A stretch of 64,000 bases of DNA from Hondaea fermentalgiana (lineage: Eukaryota; Sar; Bigyra; Thraustochytrida; Thraustochytriidae): positions 32,802 through 96,801 of the forward strand of contig NPFB01000020.1 in the NCBI GenBank assembly GCA_014084085.1. Reading direction: 5' to 3'. The position numbers and the translations under genes were made by a program. Position 1 is the first letter of the stretch, and every line of letters begins with the position of its first letter. Below, in pieces: positions 1 through 10,933 of the stretch. The notes below the pieces were generated by a model. That model did no database searches, was not told where the DNA came from, and was given only the letters and a program-made list of their open reading frames with translations.

Positions 1-62
1 ATGAATGAATGAATGAATGAATGAATGAATGAATGAATGAATGAATGAATGAACGAATGAAC
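1..62. repeat. (TGAA)n microsatellite
   Basis: Tandem ATGA/TGAA tetranucleotide, perfect for about 50 bases and then with two substitutions. It runs off the left edge of the window. The rest of 63-254 holds a short GAA run near 125-142 and nothing else I can name. Confidence 0.95.
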
Positions 63-254
63 GCGCAGTCAGTAGGACCCACTCCTTGCGCCGCAACAGA
101 AAAATATAAAAAAGAAAAAATGAAAGAAGAAGAAGAAGAAGAAAGTGACGGACGGAAGAAAGAGGAGAAAATGAATAGATTGCTCAAGAGCGCAGCGGGA
201 TGCGAGAGTTCGGAACGCCCTCAACACCTTCCCGCACCCGGCGCGCGCAAATAC

Positions 255-1406
255 TTAGGTACAAGGTGACCGGCAAAGCGGACACGAAGGCTGCGCACGG
301 TCGAGGCGACAGCGCTCGAACCAGCGGATTAAACAGCCGCGGTGGAATAGATGCTTACAAGGGAGTTGAACAATGTGCGTCTCGAGACGATCCATACAAA
401 TGGAGCACAAGTCGGTCTTCCCCAGCGGTTTAGTTTTGAGGACAGCACAGCGCTGCAGCAGCGTGGCGCGGCGGCGGCGATACATGCATAGCGAGCGACT
501 GCATTTGCGAAGCGCCACATAGTTTTCATGAATGCTCAAACCGAGCATGAGGTCAACAATGTTGAAGTGAAGACCCTTGAGGACCCAAATGCAGATAGAG
601 TGGCCGATTTGCACGCCGAGATGAACGTGCGAACTGAGGTTGTCAAGAAAGAAGACCTTGCACCCGGGCGTGTCCCATGTCAGATCAAAGTCGACACTCG
701 GGTGCTGCACGAGGAATTGTCCTACCTGTTCGGCAGTTTCGATAAAGATGTTCGCAGCTTGTAACCTGAAAAGCAGGCCCATGGTGACGAGCATGGCGTC
801 AAGCCGTGCTGCCGAGGCGCCATTGGCCTCGGCCTGGCGCACGATGGCGTCCATGAGGTGGGCCCGCAGACGACGCAAGACGCACCGGTACAGGTAAATG
901 TTGCACAGTGCGACGACGAGCAGGGACACGAGGCAGCGCATGCCGCGTCGCACGGACTTGGCCTCGTCAAGGCGCACGCCCATTGCCTTTTCGGCGAGAC
1001 CGGGACCAAGACACGCAATGGCGCGCATGACGCCAAGCACCGTGAACCAAATGGCCCACCAGGTCGTCACCTCCACAGAGAGCTCGAGGACGGTCCACAC
1101 GAGCAGGACATTAAAAAAGACATAGCTCACGAAGCGGCGCGCCTCGGTCATCCACACTTCGGGCGCCATGAGCGAGGCGGACTGCGGCGCGCGGGGCTCA
1201 CCTGGTGGACGGCCGTCTTCGCTGGGCGGCGTTTCTCTGGCCGCGCCGCCGCCGCCCATGACCAGGCTGCGACGCATCGCCCCTGCTGCCGACTGTACAA
1301 GGCCCGTGTCGCCGGACGCGGCACCCGACACGGAGAGGCTCTCGCGCACCACCCAGCACGACACCATGCGTCCGAGTACCTGGCCCGCCATCGTCACGCC
1401 GGCCAT
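255..1406 (-). CDS. Membrane-anchored RING-H2 E3 ubiquitin ligase
   Basis: A 383-residue protein with a C-terminal RING-H2 finger at about residues 334-378. The ligands are visible: CSIC, then CKHLFHRGC, then CPLC, giving the C3H2C3 order. Upstream are several hydrophobic segments, at about residues 92-134 and 156-177 and a pair before the RING, so the enzyme should sit in an internal membrane with a cytosolic RING. This layout resembles AMFR/gp78, HRD1 and RNF145-type ligases of ER quality control, but no family-specific CUE or sterol-sensing feature is evident. The first ATG is at 1406. The second ATG (residue 6, at 1391) has the better context, with A at -3 and G at +4. RING E3 class is seen in the sequence; ER localisation is inferred. 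Confidence 0.85.
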   Translation of the reverse strand: MAGVTMAGQVLGRMVSCWVVRESLSVSGAASGDTGLVQSAAGAMRRSLVMGGGGAARETPPSEDGRPPGEPRAPQSASLMAPEVWMTEARRFVSYVFFNVLLVWTVLELSVEVTTWWAIWFTVLGVMRAIACLGPGLAEKAMGVRLDEAKSVRRGMRCLVSLLVVALCNIYLYRCVLRRLRAHLMDAIVRQAEANGASAARLDAMLVTMGLLFRLQAANIFIETAEQVGQFLVQHPSVDFDLTWDTPGCKVFFLDNLSSHVHLGVQIGHSICIWVLKGLHFNIVDLMLGLSIHENYVALRKCSRSLCMYRRRRATLLQRCAVLKTKPLGKTDLCSICMDRLETHIVQLPCKHLFHRGCLIRWFERCRLDRAQPSCPLCRSPCT

Positions 1407-2942
1407 TCGCGGGTTTCTGGTGCTCAGCGCCTGCTGCTTGATTATCCTCGCCTCTCCCTGTTCCCCCGCCTCTTCCGCGTCCGCGTCCGCGCGCGTCTCC
1501 TCGCTCGCCGCGCGTCTTCGCGCGCCTTGTTACTGCCGCGGCCCGACGGACCTCTCGCGCGTGCGTCTCTCTGTCTTTTCGCGGCGGAAACGGAGGCCGA
1601 GTCGAGCACGAGCACGGGGGCCGAACGCCACGCCGAGGCGGCGCCTCCGCCGCGTCCGCGCAGCCCGCTTTCCGTGCCGCCCGCGCTCCCGCCCGGGCTC
1701 GCGCCCTCGCGCGCGCAGAGCGAGCTCTCGCCTCGCGCGGTTGGCGATGTCGCGCCTCTGCCTGCCTGCCCGGCCGGGATGAAATTCAAAATCCAAATCC
1801 CTCGCGCCCTCCGTCTGCTCGCCCGCTCGTCCGCCGCCGCGCACGGCCGGCCGCGCGCCCTCCCGCGCCCGCGCGCCCTCCCGCGCCGCTGCTCTGCCCG
1901 CGGCCGCAGGCGAAGCGGAACTGGCGGGCGATCGATGGAGCGATCGCTCGATCGACGATCGAGCTCCTGCCGCAATGCTAGACAGGAAGAGAGAGGGAAA
2001 GAAGGAAAGGGCAAAGACGAAAGAACGCCCGGGAGAACGCCGGAAGGGCGAGAGCAGGCGAGACAGCGCGCAGGAAAGAACGGCCCCGGCACCCAAGTTC
2101 AAGATGAACTTCGAGTCCGAGTCGGCTTGGCCGCCGATGCTGGCCTCCAGAAAGGCCTTGAGCTTGGAGATCAGCTGCAGGCCGCTGCCCCCTGCGCAGC
2201 GGCCGAAGACCCCCGCCCGCGGCGAGGGATGGACGGGCCCTGGGAGACGACGACGACGATGAAAAGTGCAGGAGCGCGCATGGCGCTCGTTCGTCATATC
2301 CTGCGCGCTCGAACCTCTGCGGCGCGGCCGACCCTGGCACGGAATCGCCGCACGTGCGCGCCGCGCGCCTCGCCGCAGCCTGCGTGGAGCAGCGCCGGAG
2401 GTGGCAGGCAGCTCGGCCAGCCAGAGCAGCGAGGTGGCCGCGGCGCTGCATCGCGGCCACCCTACGGCGCTATCGCAGCAGCGTCTCACCGTCTAGATAA
2501 TGAAGTTGGTGGCTTGCCGCGCCCGGTTCGAGGCAGGCCTCGAGGAAATATCCAGGCCTCGCCTGCGCTGCGCCGCGCTACGCTGCGCCGCGGCCCTGAC
2601 GGAGACGCGAGCGAGACGGAGACGGAGACGCGAGCGAGACGAGCGAGGGCGCGCATGGCACGCGCCCAGCGGGCGGTCTATCACATTACATACCGTCCCC
2701 GGTCGGTCGGTGCACACCCTGCTTGCGGGCACTTGTGGGAACAGAGAACGCCGGAGACCACGGCGAAGCGGACAACGCAAAGCGCGGCGCAGCACGGCGC
2801 AGCGGTCGAAGCCAAGCCGAGTCGGGCCGCTGCCACGCAAAGCCAGGCGAGATCAGCCAGGAGAAGCCGAGGCGAAGCTGGCCAGGGCGAGCCGAGCCAG
2901 GGCGGGAAAGCGCACGTTTGCAGGCACGAGTGAAGCCCGCCA
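1407..2942. other. GC-rich low-complexity spacer
   Basis: About 1.5 kb of CG/GC-rich, Arg/Ala-like low-complexity DNA with purine-rich tracts near 1980-2060 and a cluster of CGATCG palindromes at 1929-1965. Long open frames occur on both strands but lack conserved motifs and overlap one another, as expected from stop-poor GC-rich DNA. The 3' part may include the promoter of the RING gene and part of an unresolved gene near 2.1-3.4 kb. Confidence 0.6.
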
Positions 2943-3341
2943 ATGGAGCGCGAAGCTATGGAGCTCGATGCGCTCCTCGACGAGGTCGACCTTGCGCACG
3001 TTTTGCAGAATCTCGTGCGTGACCGTCGTGAGGAGCTCCGCGCCCTGGAAAGCGCGGGCGCAGGCTGGAGCGACGATATCGCGCACGGCGATAACCTTGG
3101 CCATGGCATCATCGACGTCTTCGAGGACTTCCAGCACCTGGTGGAGACGCGACTCAAGGCCGAGCTCGATGCGTTGGGATGGTCAAGAACAAAGTTCCTC
3201 GATGCGCTCCGTGCGAGCGAATTGGCCGACAATCTCGTCCTTATTGAGGCCACCTCGGATATTCAGGCCTTTTCCCGCATTCTTGTCGACGAAATTGCTG
3301 TCTACGACAAGGTGGCCGAGGAAACCCAGGACCTTTGGTGA
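2943..3341 (+). CDS. Hypothetical acidic helical protein (strand uncertain)
   Basis: Open frame of 132 codons from ATG 2943, rich in Leu, Asp and Glu, with alternating hydrophobic and charged residues suggesting amphipathic helices. I do not recognise a family. A consensus-like donor (G|GTGAGA) overlaps its stop, so a longer spliced protein is possible. The opposite strand is also open in two pieces, 3183-3401 and 2853-3137 (same frame, separated by one TGA), with equally plausible residues. The orientation is therefore not settled. Treat as a candidate only. Confidence 0.3.
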   Translation: MEREAMELDALLDEVDLAHVLQNLVRDRREELRALESAGAGWSDDIAHGDNLGHGIIDVFEDFQHLVETRLKAELDALGWSRTKFLDALRASELADNLVLIEATSDIQAFSRILVDEIAVYDKVAEETQDLW

Positions 3342-3894
3342 GATTTGGAGCAATGATGCTTCTCCACCAGCGCCGCTCACGTCTTCGAGCGAGCGCGGCA
3401 AGCTTAGAGAATTATCTCATCGCTCACCTTCGCTCGCGCCTGTCCTGTTCTGACCCAGACGTCCGCACTATCATCTCCGCTTCAGTATCTTTCTATTCAT
3501 CCCTCGTATTCAACGTCGACAACGCTCCTTATCTAGCCTAGTATAGCATGGCATAACAAGCCTTGACTCCGCGGCGCTATGCCGCAGCAGCAATGTAGAA
3601 TAAAAATAAGCAACCGCCAAAAAGCGAACTTCTCCTAGGCCTACTAGATTTCGGAATTTCCTCGATTTTCCTGGATTTGGGGTTTCGCAAGAAGTTCTCC
3701 GTGCGTTTTTTCGGCCCTACTCAACCGGCCGTGCAGAGACGAAACGACGCACAGAGCGGACGGGAGCGTGGGCGTGGGGCCGCGCGCGCTGCTGCAGGCT
3801 GCTAAAGCTCGCGCCTTTGAAGCAGCTCTCCAACGCCATCCTGCCTTGAGCGACATAAAAGTGGAGACGCAGCCTTTTCGAGGGACCAAGCAAC
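3342..3894. promoter_or_regulatory. Upstream region of the WW-domain gene
   Basis: 550 bases without a credible gene. A TATA-like ACATAAAAG lies at about 3854-3862, roughly 35-40 bases before the ATG at 3895. The rest is mixed sequence with a C/T-rich stretch near 3640-3680. Confidence 0.3.
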
Positions 3895-4335
3895 ATGTCG
3901 CAAACGCCTGGTGAAAACACGACGGACAAGGCGACGCCGGACTCCGTTGTGCTCGAGGAGGAAATTGATCCCAATTACACGCCCACGAGAGAGGAGTGCT
4001 TGGACTATGGCAAATGGTTGGGCATGAGTTTTCCCGAGGATGAGGAGTTCCTGTGGATTGCGCGCGACGGCCTGAAGGCTCCACTGCCGGAGCATTGGAA
4101 ACCGTGCAGAACCATCGACACGAACGAAATTGTACGTTGATAAGAAAAGGAAAAAAAATGTCTTTCGCAAGCTGGAAAACGAAACTAACGAGTGACCACT
4201 GCACAGTACTACTTTTCATTCGCGGACGGCCAATCGAGCTGGGACCATCCTTGCGACGAAAGGTACAGAGCCCTCTTTGAGGCCGCAAAGCTGCGCAAAA
4301 AGAACGGCCTGCAGGATCCCCCTGCCAGTCTCTAA
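3895..4335 (+). CDS. Stand-alone WW-domain protein, duplicate of CEP164 N-terminus (2 exons)
   Basis: Joined exons 3895-4131 and 4207-4335 encode 121 residues. Exon 1 carries the CEP164-type leader (VVLEEEID, then a YGKWLGMSF stretch, then LPEHWKPC); exon 2 completes the WW domain with [17 protein letters not shown] and then stops after about 25 more residues. From the shared DSVVLEEE onwards, exon 1 differs from exon 1 of the neighbouring full-length CEP164 homologue at only 5 of 63 positions. Identity is lost right after the WW domain, so this copy has no coiled coil. The known partner of the human CEP164 WW domain is the kinase TTBK2. The small protein could compete with, or modulate, the full-length one at basal bodies; that role is inference. 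The ATG has A at -3. Confidence 0.85.
4132..4206 (+). other. Intron of the WW-domain gene
   Basis: 75-base GT-AG intron in phase 0 with donor GTACGT and acceptor CACAG. A branch-point-like CTAAC is at 4185-4189, 17 bases before the 3' end. Without removal, the frame ends at a TGA three codons into the intron. Splicing joins two halves of a WW domain exactly, which supports the call. Confidence 0.9.
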
Positions 4336-5246
4336 GGCTAACAGCATCGCGATGTAATGCGACGCGCTGCGATATGATGCGATACAGTCCAATGCAACGC
4401 TAATTCTCAAAATCGTACGCGCCTACTGTGACTTTTTCTCTTTCCAAAAATTCACCATTTCATTTTCTTTTTCTCAGCTTCTGAAAAACGTGAGTCTCGT
4501 CCTTTCTTCTTTTCATACCTTTACATAATGTCGCCGATCTTGATGTCCTTTCATCTCGTTCAGCTTCATTTGCGCACTCCTCATACTACTTCCAGATTCA
4601 AGTTGACTTCTCATCTCAACGCGTCCCATTCTTTATTTTTTGGGGGAAAGCAAACAACAAATTACAATAATCCGGCGGGCACGAAGGGCATCGCCACTTT
4701 CAAGACCAAGATGAACTTCCCAAGATGAACCCAACTCCATCAAGTCTATATCATGCGCAAGGTGATGTCGAGCTTCGCCTGTCTGCCGGATCCTTCTCGC
4801 AGTCATCATCACTGGCATATTCTACACGGAAACCGTCATCTACAACAACAACAAAAAAACTAGCTCTCCAACAGTCGATCGCAGAGCAAAAAAGGAGCCC
4901 GCCCCCGGTGAGCCGCTGCCGCCGCGCGCCGCGCGAGTCGGTCGCGCGCGCTGCAGCCAGCCGCCCTCGCTGCCGCCGCGCGCGCTCTGACGCCCTACGC
5001 AGCGGCCGGAGGCTGCGGAACCTCGGCCTCGAACGGCCTTCTTGCGCAGATCTGTTCAGGATTTCGAGGGTTGAGGCTTCCCTACTCGGGCTCGCGAGCG
5101 CAAGAGCTCGCGCGCTAAACCGCTTGCTTGCTTGCTCGCGAGCACGCCTGCCGCTTTAGCACGGGGCGCAGAGTGCGCGAAGCTTCCCGCGTAGCTGCCG
5201 CGAGCGACGCGCGGAGCCGCGCAGCTACAGGTTGCTCGACATCACC
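4336..5246. other. Spacer between the two CEP164-type genes
   Basis: About 900 bases. 4345-4400 has short imperfect GCGATG-type repeats, 4430-4640 is pyrimidine-rich, and 4910-5220 is strongly GC-rich low-complexity DNA leading to the CEP164 start. No conserved open frame is seen. Confidence 0.5.
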
Positions 5247-8200
5247 ATGGCGACCGCGCAAAACGGCCAAGACAGCGTCGTGCTCGAGGAGGAAATTGAC
5301 CCTGACTACTCGCCCACGAGGGAAGAATGCTTGGACTATGGAAAATGGCTGGGCATGAGCTTTCCAGAAGACGAAGAGCTCTTGTGGATCGCGCGCGAGG
5401 GTCTGAAAGCGCCTCTCCCGGAACACTGGAAACCATGCCGGACCCTCGACACGAATGAAATCGTACGTTGACGTTGCTGGGCGATGGCCCCTTTATTCTC
5501 TCTTCTTGACTCTTTAGATAAAACCCCTCTTTCTCCGTCCTCCTGAGCGACAGCGACGAGGTCCCCAAAAAAAGAAACTGGATCGGCGACACTAACGAGC
5601 AACCGATGCGGTCCTTCCGTGTGCACAGTATTACTTTTCATTCTCTGATGGCCAGTCGAGCTGGGACCATCCCTGCGACTCCTTTTACCGCAACCTTTAC
5701 GAGGAGGAAAAGGCACGACGAAACTTGCGGCACCAGCCTTGGATCACCAAAGAAGACAATGATCGGCATCGAGACGAGAGCGTAGAAGTCCGCAAAATTG
5801 TTGAAATGCAGCGCAGCCAAAACGACGTTGACCCCGTCGTCAAGAACAGAGCCGAACAATTGCGACGAGAGCCTGGCGACCTGGTGACGCGCAATGGTGA
5901 CAAGTCCAGGGGAGGCCCGAGCGATGGCAATCTCGGTCTCTCTCGTCGCGCGTCCGGTGACGCCGTGGGGGGACTCAGCCTCAACAAGCATGCCGTGCTC
6001 CCGGGCATTGCCAAACCAGCCCCTCGAAACCATGGCGCACCTTCTCCCGCACCCGACGCCGCCCGACGTGAAAAGGAGGAGTCCACCTACGAGTCCGAGC
6101 GATCGACTCGCTCGGAGTCCTCGCGCCGCGAGATGCGCCAAATGTCACCTACGCTAGGCTCGTTGAGGCAAGGTCCGCAGGAGGGCGAGCGCCGACGCAA
6201 GAGTCTACGAAGCGAACCTGCAACAATCGTTGGCGCACCAAATGTTCGTAGCGTGGAGACTTTTGAAGCAGAGGAACGCGTACGCCAACAACGTTCGCGC
6301 CGCGACGACGAATCCTCGATACTAAGACGGCCCAGTTCTAGCGAATATGAGGGCGACGGAGACGACCTTCAAGTCAGTCCTCGCAACGAAGCACACGACA
6401 CACGGCGATCGTATCGGCTGCACGATAGCCTGAGCGACGAGGAGGAAGAATCTTACAGTTCGCGTTTTCGAAAACCAGCTTCGAGGTCCCCGAACCCATT
6501 TGCAAGCCGCGTCCATGATCACGGCGAAGAGAAAAATCGTCTCGACGACGAACTCATGGCACTCCGTCAGGAACACGACGAAAAGCTCAAAGATGAGCAG
6601 GCGAAATTTGAAGATGAACTCGAGGATTTGCGCTATCAACTCGCAAACGAGCGTAAGCAGAAACAGAAAGACCATCAAAAGAAAATGGACGAGATGGACG
6701 AAAACATGCGACACTTTCAAGATGAGCTAGAGAAGACAGAAAGGAAATACGAGCACGATTACGAAGGCAAGATCGCCGAGATGAAGCGGAAACTCACCGA
6801 ATTCGAGAGCGACTTTGTCCGGAAGCGTGCAGATTTGGAACGCCAAGATGAGGAGCTTTCCCAACATTATGAAAACGAGAAAAACCACATCGAACGCGAA
6901 GCCCAGGACAAGCGCCGCGAGCTACAGGATCTTCAGCAGCGCATTGAGGAGCTCGAAGCGTACCTCGATGGCCTTGAAAGTCGGTCGCGTCTTCAGGAAC
7001 AAGTCAACGAGCTCCGCGATGAGAAAGCGGCAGACCTTGAGCTTCTCGAGAATGAACGCGCTCAGCGCAAACGTGCCGAACGCGCTGCTGCCGACCTGGA
7101 ACAGCAAAATGCTCAGCTTCTGTCAGAACAGCAGCAGCGGCAGCAGCAGCAGCAGCGAGCCGAGCCATCAAAGAGACCAACTGCCGACGCGAGCACTGCG
7201 CCCGACCCCCAAGACAGTGCGGATGGAAACGACGCTCAAGATACTATTTCTGCGCTTCAGGCGGAACTGGACGACGCCCGTACCGCCAAAATGGCGCTGC
7301 AGTCTCGCTTTGACGAAGAGCAAGCCCGGTTTCAGGAGGAACACGAGCGTGCGCAAGGCGAGCTTGCTGCTCTTCGTGAGCAAGCCCATTCCAGCCAATA
7401 TGGCGATCAGCACGAGGAACTTGCTCAGCTGCAAGAGAAACTTGCAAAAGCACAAGAGGACCTTGTGGAGGCGCACGCCACGCTGGAGAGTGCACAAAGG
7501 GATCATGCCGAAGAATCGCGACGGGCCGAAACCCAGCTCGAGAATGCACAATCTGCCGCAGATGATGCCCAGGAGAGAGCTCGCCTCGCGGAAGCTCAAC
7601 ACATCTCTGACGCAGCTGTCCACGAAAAAGAGCTGGAGCGCCTCAATGCGCTGCTTGGAGACGCCAAGGCCGAAACCTCGGAGGCGCTCAAGCACTCGGC
7701 GGCGTTAGAGGAGAGCTTGGCGCAGGCTGAAGCCGATACGAGGCAAGCCGAAACCGACAAACGAAACGTCGAGGCCTCGCTCAAAGCCCTCGAAGAGGCA
7801 CGTGCAAATCTAGAAACCCGATGCAGTGAGCTAGAGGGACTCGTCGAGACAACTCGGAATGACGGGGAGCAAAGCGACGCGAACGCCTCGCGCGACGAAG
7901 CCCTGCGCGACCTCGAAAGCAAGTTGCATGCCGCTCGTACGAGCCTCGTCAACGAGCGCGCTACTGCGCGGAGCGAGCGAAATGCTCTCGAGGACAAGAT
8001 CAGTGCTGCGCGTCACGAGCTTGAAAGGGCTCGCGAACGAGCCAAGCGCAACGATACGACTTCCGCAAGCCAGTATAACGACCTTCGTGACAAGCTTGCT
8101 GCGACCGAGAAGCGCTGCATTGAACTCGAGCAAGAAATTCGTGCTGCTCATGAAGCTCACGATGAGAAGATCGCCAAGCTGCGTCGCCGGGAAGATGCCG

Positions 8201-10878
8201 AAACGACACGACTTGACACTGCGTTGGCAGAAGCCGAGTCCGCCCGTGAACAAGCTCTCAAGGATGTCGCGCAGCTTCATGAGGAAATGCAGGCCTCGCG
8301 TGCAGCGTTTGCACGCGAAAAAGATGCACTTCGTGCTCAGCTCGAGAGAGCGGAGACCAAGGGCCACCATGAAAACCAGGAACAGGTTGCGACAGCCAAA
8401 GCCCGCGAGCAGGAGCTGTCGGAGCGACTCGAGGCGGCGCTCCGCAATGCCGAAGAGCTTGACGCGAAGCTACGTGGTTCCGAAGAGCGACACAAGAAAG
8501 ATCTTGCTGCTGCGCAGAACGAGCGTGAGCGACTTCGCGACAAAATGGATGCGCTGGTGGCATCGAGCAGTCAGGGCGAAAATGACGAGTGGACACAACA
8601 AGTCCAGTCTGCTCTCCGCGAGGCAGCAGAATTACGCGAAGAAAAGACGAACTTGTGCCAACAGCTCTCGGCCGCAGACGAAAAGCTCGGCACGCTCGAG
8701 ACAGAACAGGAGTTTCTTCGTGGAAAGCTTCACGATGCGCGCGAGGAAGCACAAAGCATGCGCGCAGAGACGGCTCGTCTCAAGTCTATGGCGTCACAAG
8801 CCGCGGAGGACGCGGACGCATCATTAGGAAGCCACCATGAAGAGTCGTTGACGCTGCAGCGTACGATTCACGGCTTACAAAAGAGCCTTCTTGCGCTCAA
8901 GCTTGAACACTCACAGGCGCAAGACGACGAGGCGCATGCGCAGAAACAGCTGGAGGCCCTCGAGGATGCACTAACGAGTGCAAATCGCGCAACATCCGAA
9001 GGCAAACGTCGCATTCTTGCTCTCGAATCAACGCAGCGTCAGCTCGCAACGCGCGAAGCTGATTTGCAAGCTCAGGTGGTCTCACTTCAGACCGAGCTGG
9101 ACGACACCCAGGCCGAGCTTTTAGCGCAGACCGATCGGATACGCGCGCAGGCGGAGAAGTCGCGTCGTCTCGACAAGGAGCGGCACTCGGCGGTTGCAGA
9201 GGTTGAGGAATTACGCGAGCGTATTCGCGATCTGGAGGAATCGGCGGCACAAGCGCCATCGACGCTGACAAGATCTCAAGCAAGCGAGGTGGAACGTCAT
9301 CAACGGCGACTCGAGACCGAGCGAGCTCAGCTTGAGGAAGACCGCCGTACTCTTGACAAGGAGCGACGCAAGGTGGAAGAGAGCGCGAAGACTGTGAAGC
9401 GCCAGCTTGTGCAGCTCGAAGACCGCTTCCGAGTTCGCAAGAGGTCATTTTCAGCCTCATCCGCTGCACTTGGGCGAGCGTCGCGGTCTTCGCCACGCGC
9501 ACCGTCCTTTGCTGCACACCAGGGGGATCAATTCGAAGACCACCGACCGACGCGACAAGAGGCTCTCGATGCGGCAGAGGCCTGGCAACGAGATGCAAAC
9601 GACGAGAAGAGTGCCATTGCCTCAGCACGCTCGCTCCTCTTGTCACAACGGCAGGAATTAGAGGCGCAACGCGCGCGACTTGGTGAGCAGCAAGATGCTT
9701 GGCGCGAGCTGGACGGTCCACGGCCTGCTTCAGTGGGGAAGCTTGGTTCTGTCCTGGAAGCCCAAGAAGACGAACTTACTGATGCGCTTCGGGATCTCTC
9801 TCGGAAGTTGACTTGGCTGCAGACCATGCAAGACCTTCACGAAGAGGTCTCGCGCTGTGCGGAGCGCTGCGTGGGGGAAGAGGCCGAATCAGCACATGAC
9901 GACAGCTTTTTCCGTGTCCTCGAGGAATATCGCGCGGACGAATTTCTCGCGACACAAAGACGTCGTCGGGCGCGTGTGCCAGAAGTTGATGACGAGGAAG
10001 AAGATGATTTGAACGTCTTTGACGATGACGAGCAAGACGGCTTTGTACACGAAAGCGGCCCTTTTCGAGCTCGTCGCTACCACGATGGCGACGAGCACGA
10101 GGCGTTTGGAGTGACTGACGTGGACGACGACCTCTATCGTACCACCACCCTGGGCGACGAAAACGACTCTGTGCGGGGTAATGCTGCAGCAGCTGCTACT
10201 GCAGCAGCGGCGGCGGCAGCAGCGGCAGCGCACACGCGAGCTCGCGTCGCTCTTCACCCTGGCATGGGCGGATACGCCTATCCAGTATTCCACGCTGGGC
10301 CACCGCATGCACCGCACGCGCCGTACCATCATCCTGTGTACATGGCCGCCTCAAGACATCCAGGTTCGAACGTGGTGTATGTGAATGAGAATGGTCAAAT
10401 TCTGCAAGAGGCTGCGCCGCCCGTGATGCCCGTTCCGCGCCGACGACCGTTCAAGGCGCGGCAAAATCAGAATCACGTCGAAAGTGGATATCAGCGGTCC
10501 GAAGGACCCGTGTCCTCCGCTCATTCGTATTCAATGGGTCCCGAAGCGTCGTCGTCTCTATCCCCCGCAACGATGTCTGGGGCGCACGAGGTGTCGGTGC
10601 TTCCTGAGGAGCTGCGGCTAATGGAATCTCGCTGGAGCGAACAGCGCGCGCTTGCACAAGAGCACTCGCAGTGGCTTATGAATTTCCGTCGTGACCTCGA
10701 GCGGGTCTCTTCCATTCCGTCGTCTGAAACCTCGACCACAAGCTCTGCGGGGTCTCAACGTCGCGGTCTCAAAGCAAGACGCCACCGGCGCTCGCACGGC
10801 CCCATTTCCAAGCACGACAAGCCGCTTTCAAGGTCATCGCGACGCCCTGTGCGAAGTCGCCTCGAGACAAAGATTTAG
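5247..10878 (+). CDS. CEP164: CEP164 homologue, distal-appendage protein (2 exons)
   Basis: Exons 5247-5462 and 5629-10878 encode about 1821 residues (human CEP164 is about 1460). The start is ATG 5247 in an ideal context (CACCATGG). Residues 1-95 match the CEP164 N-terminus: [11 protein letters not shown], the LWIAREGLKAPLP segment, EHWKPC, and [17 protein letters not shown], the WW domain. A charged disordered stretch follows. Long coiled coils then run from about residue 370 to 1340, interrupted by a poly-Gln tract near 575-585. The C-terminal part has an acidic patch, a poly-Ala tract near 1591-1610 and a basic end. In animals CEP164 builds the distal appendages of the mother centriole, recruits TTBK2 through the WW domain and is needed to dock and extend cilia. 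The homologue implies a ciliated stage. Its N-terminus is duplicated just upstream. Confidence 0.9.
5463..5628 (+). other. Intron of CEP164 homologue
   Basis: 166-base GT-AG intron in phase 0 at the same WW-domain position as in the upstream paralogue. It has the same GTACGTTGA donor and an ACTAACGAG branch-point-like site (CTAAC at 5592-5596), and ends in GCACAG. Intron interiors otherwise differ in length and sequence. Confidence 0.9.
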
Positions 10879-10933
10879 ATTCACGCCGACTGTCAATTCG
10901 TCATAAAGGTTCACTACTATTTGTCCTAGATTG

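Noticed and set aside
1..62. CRISPR-like periodicity
   Set aside because: Unit is 4 bases with no spacers; a microsatellite.
2520..2545. B-box-like GGTTCGAG
   Set aside because: No A-box or clover-leaf pairing around it.
858..2933. Long plus-strand open frame of 691 codons
   Set aside because: Low-complexity Arg/Ala/Pro, overlaps the RING gene on the other strand, no domain; produced by stop-poor GC-rich DNA.
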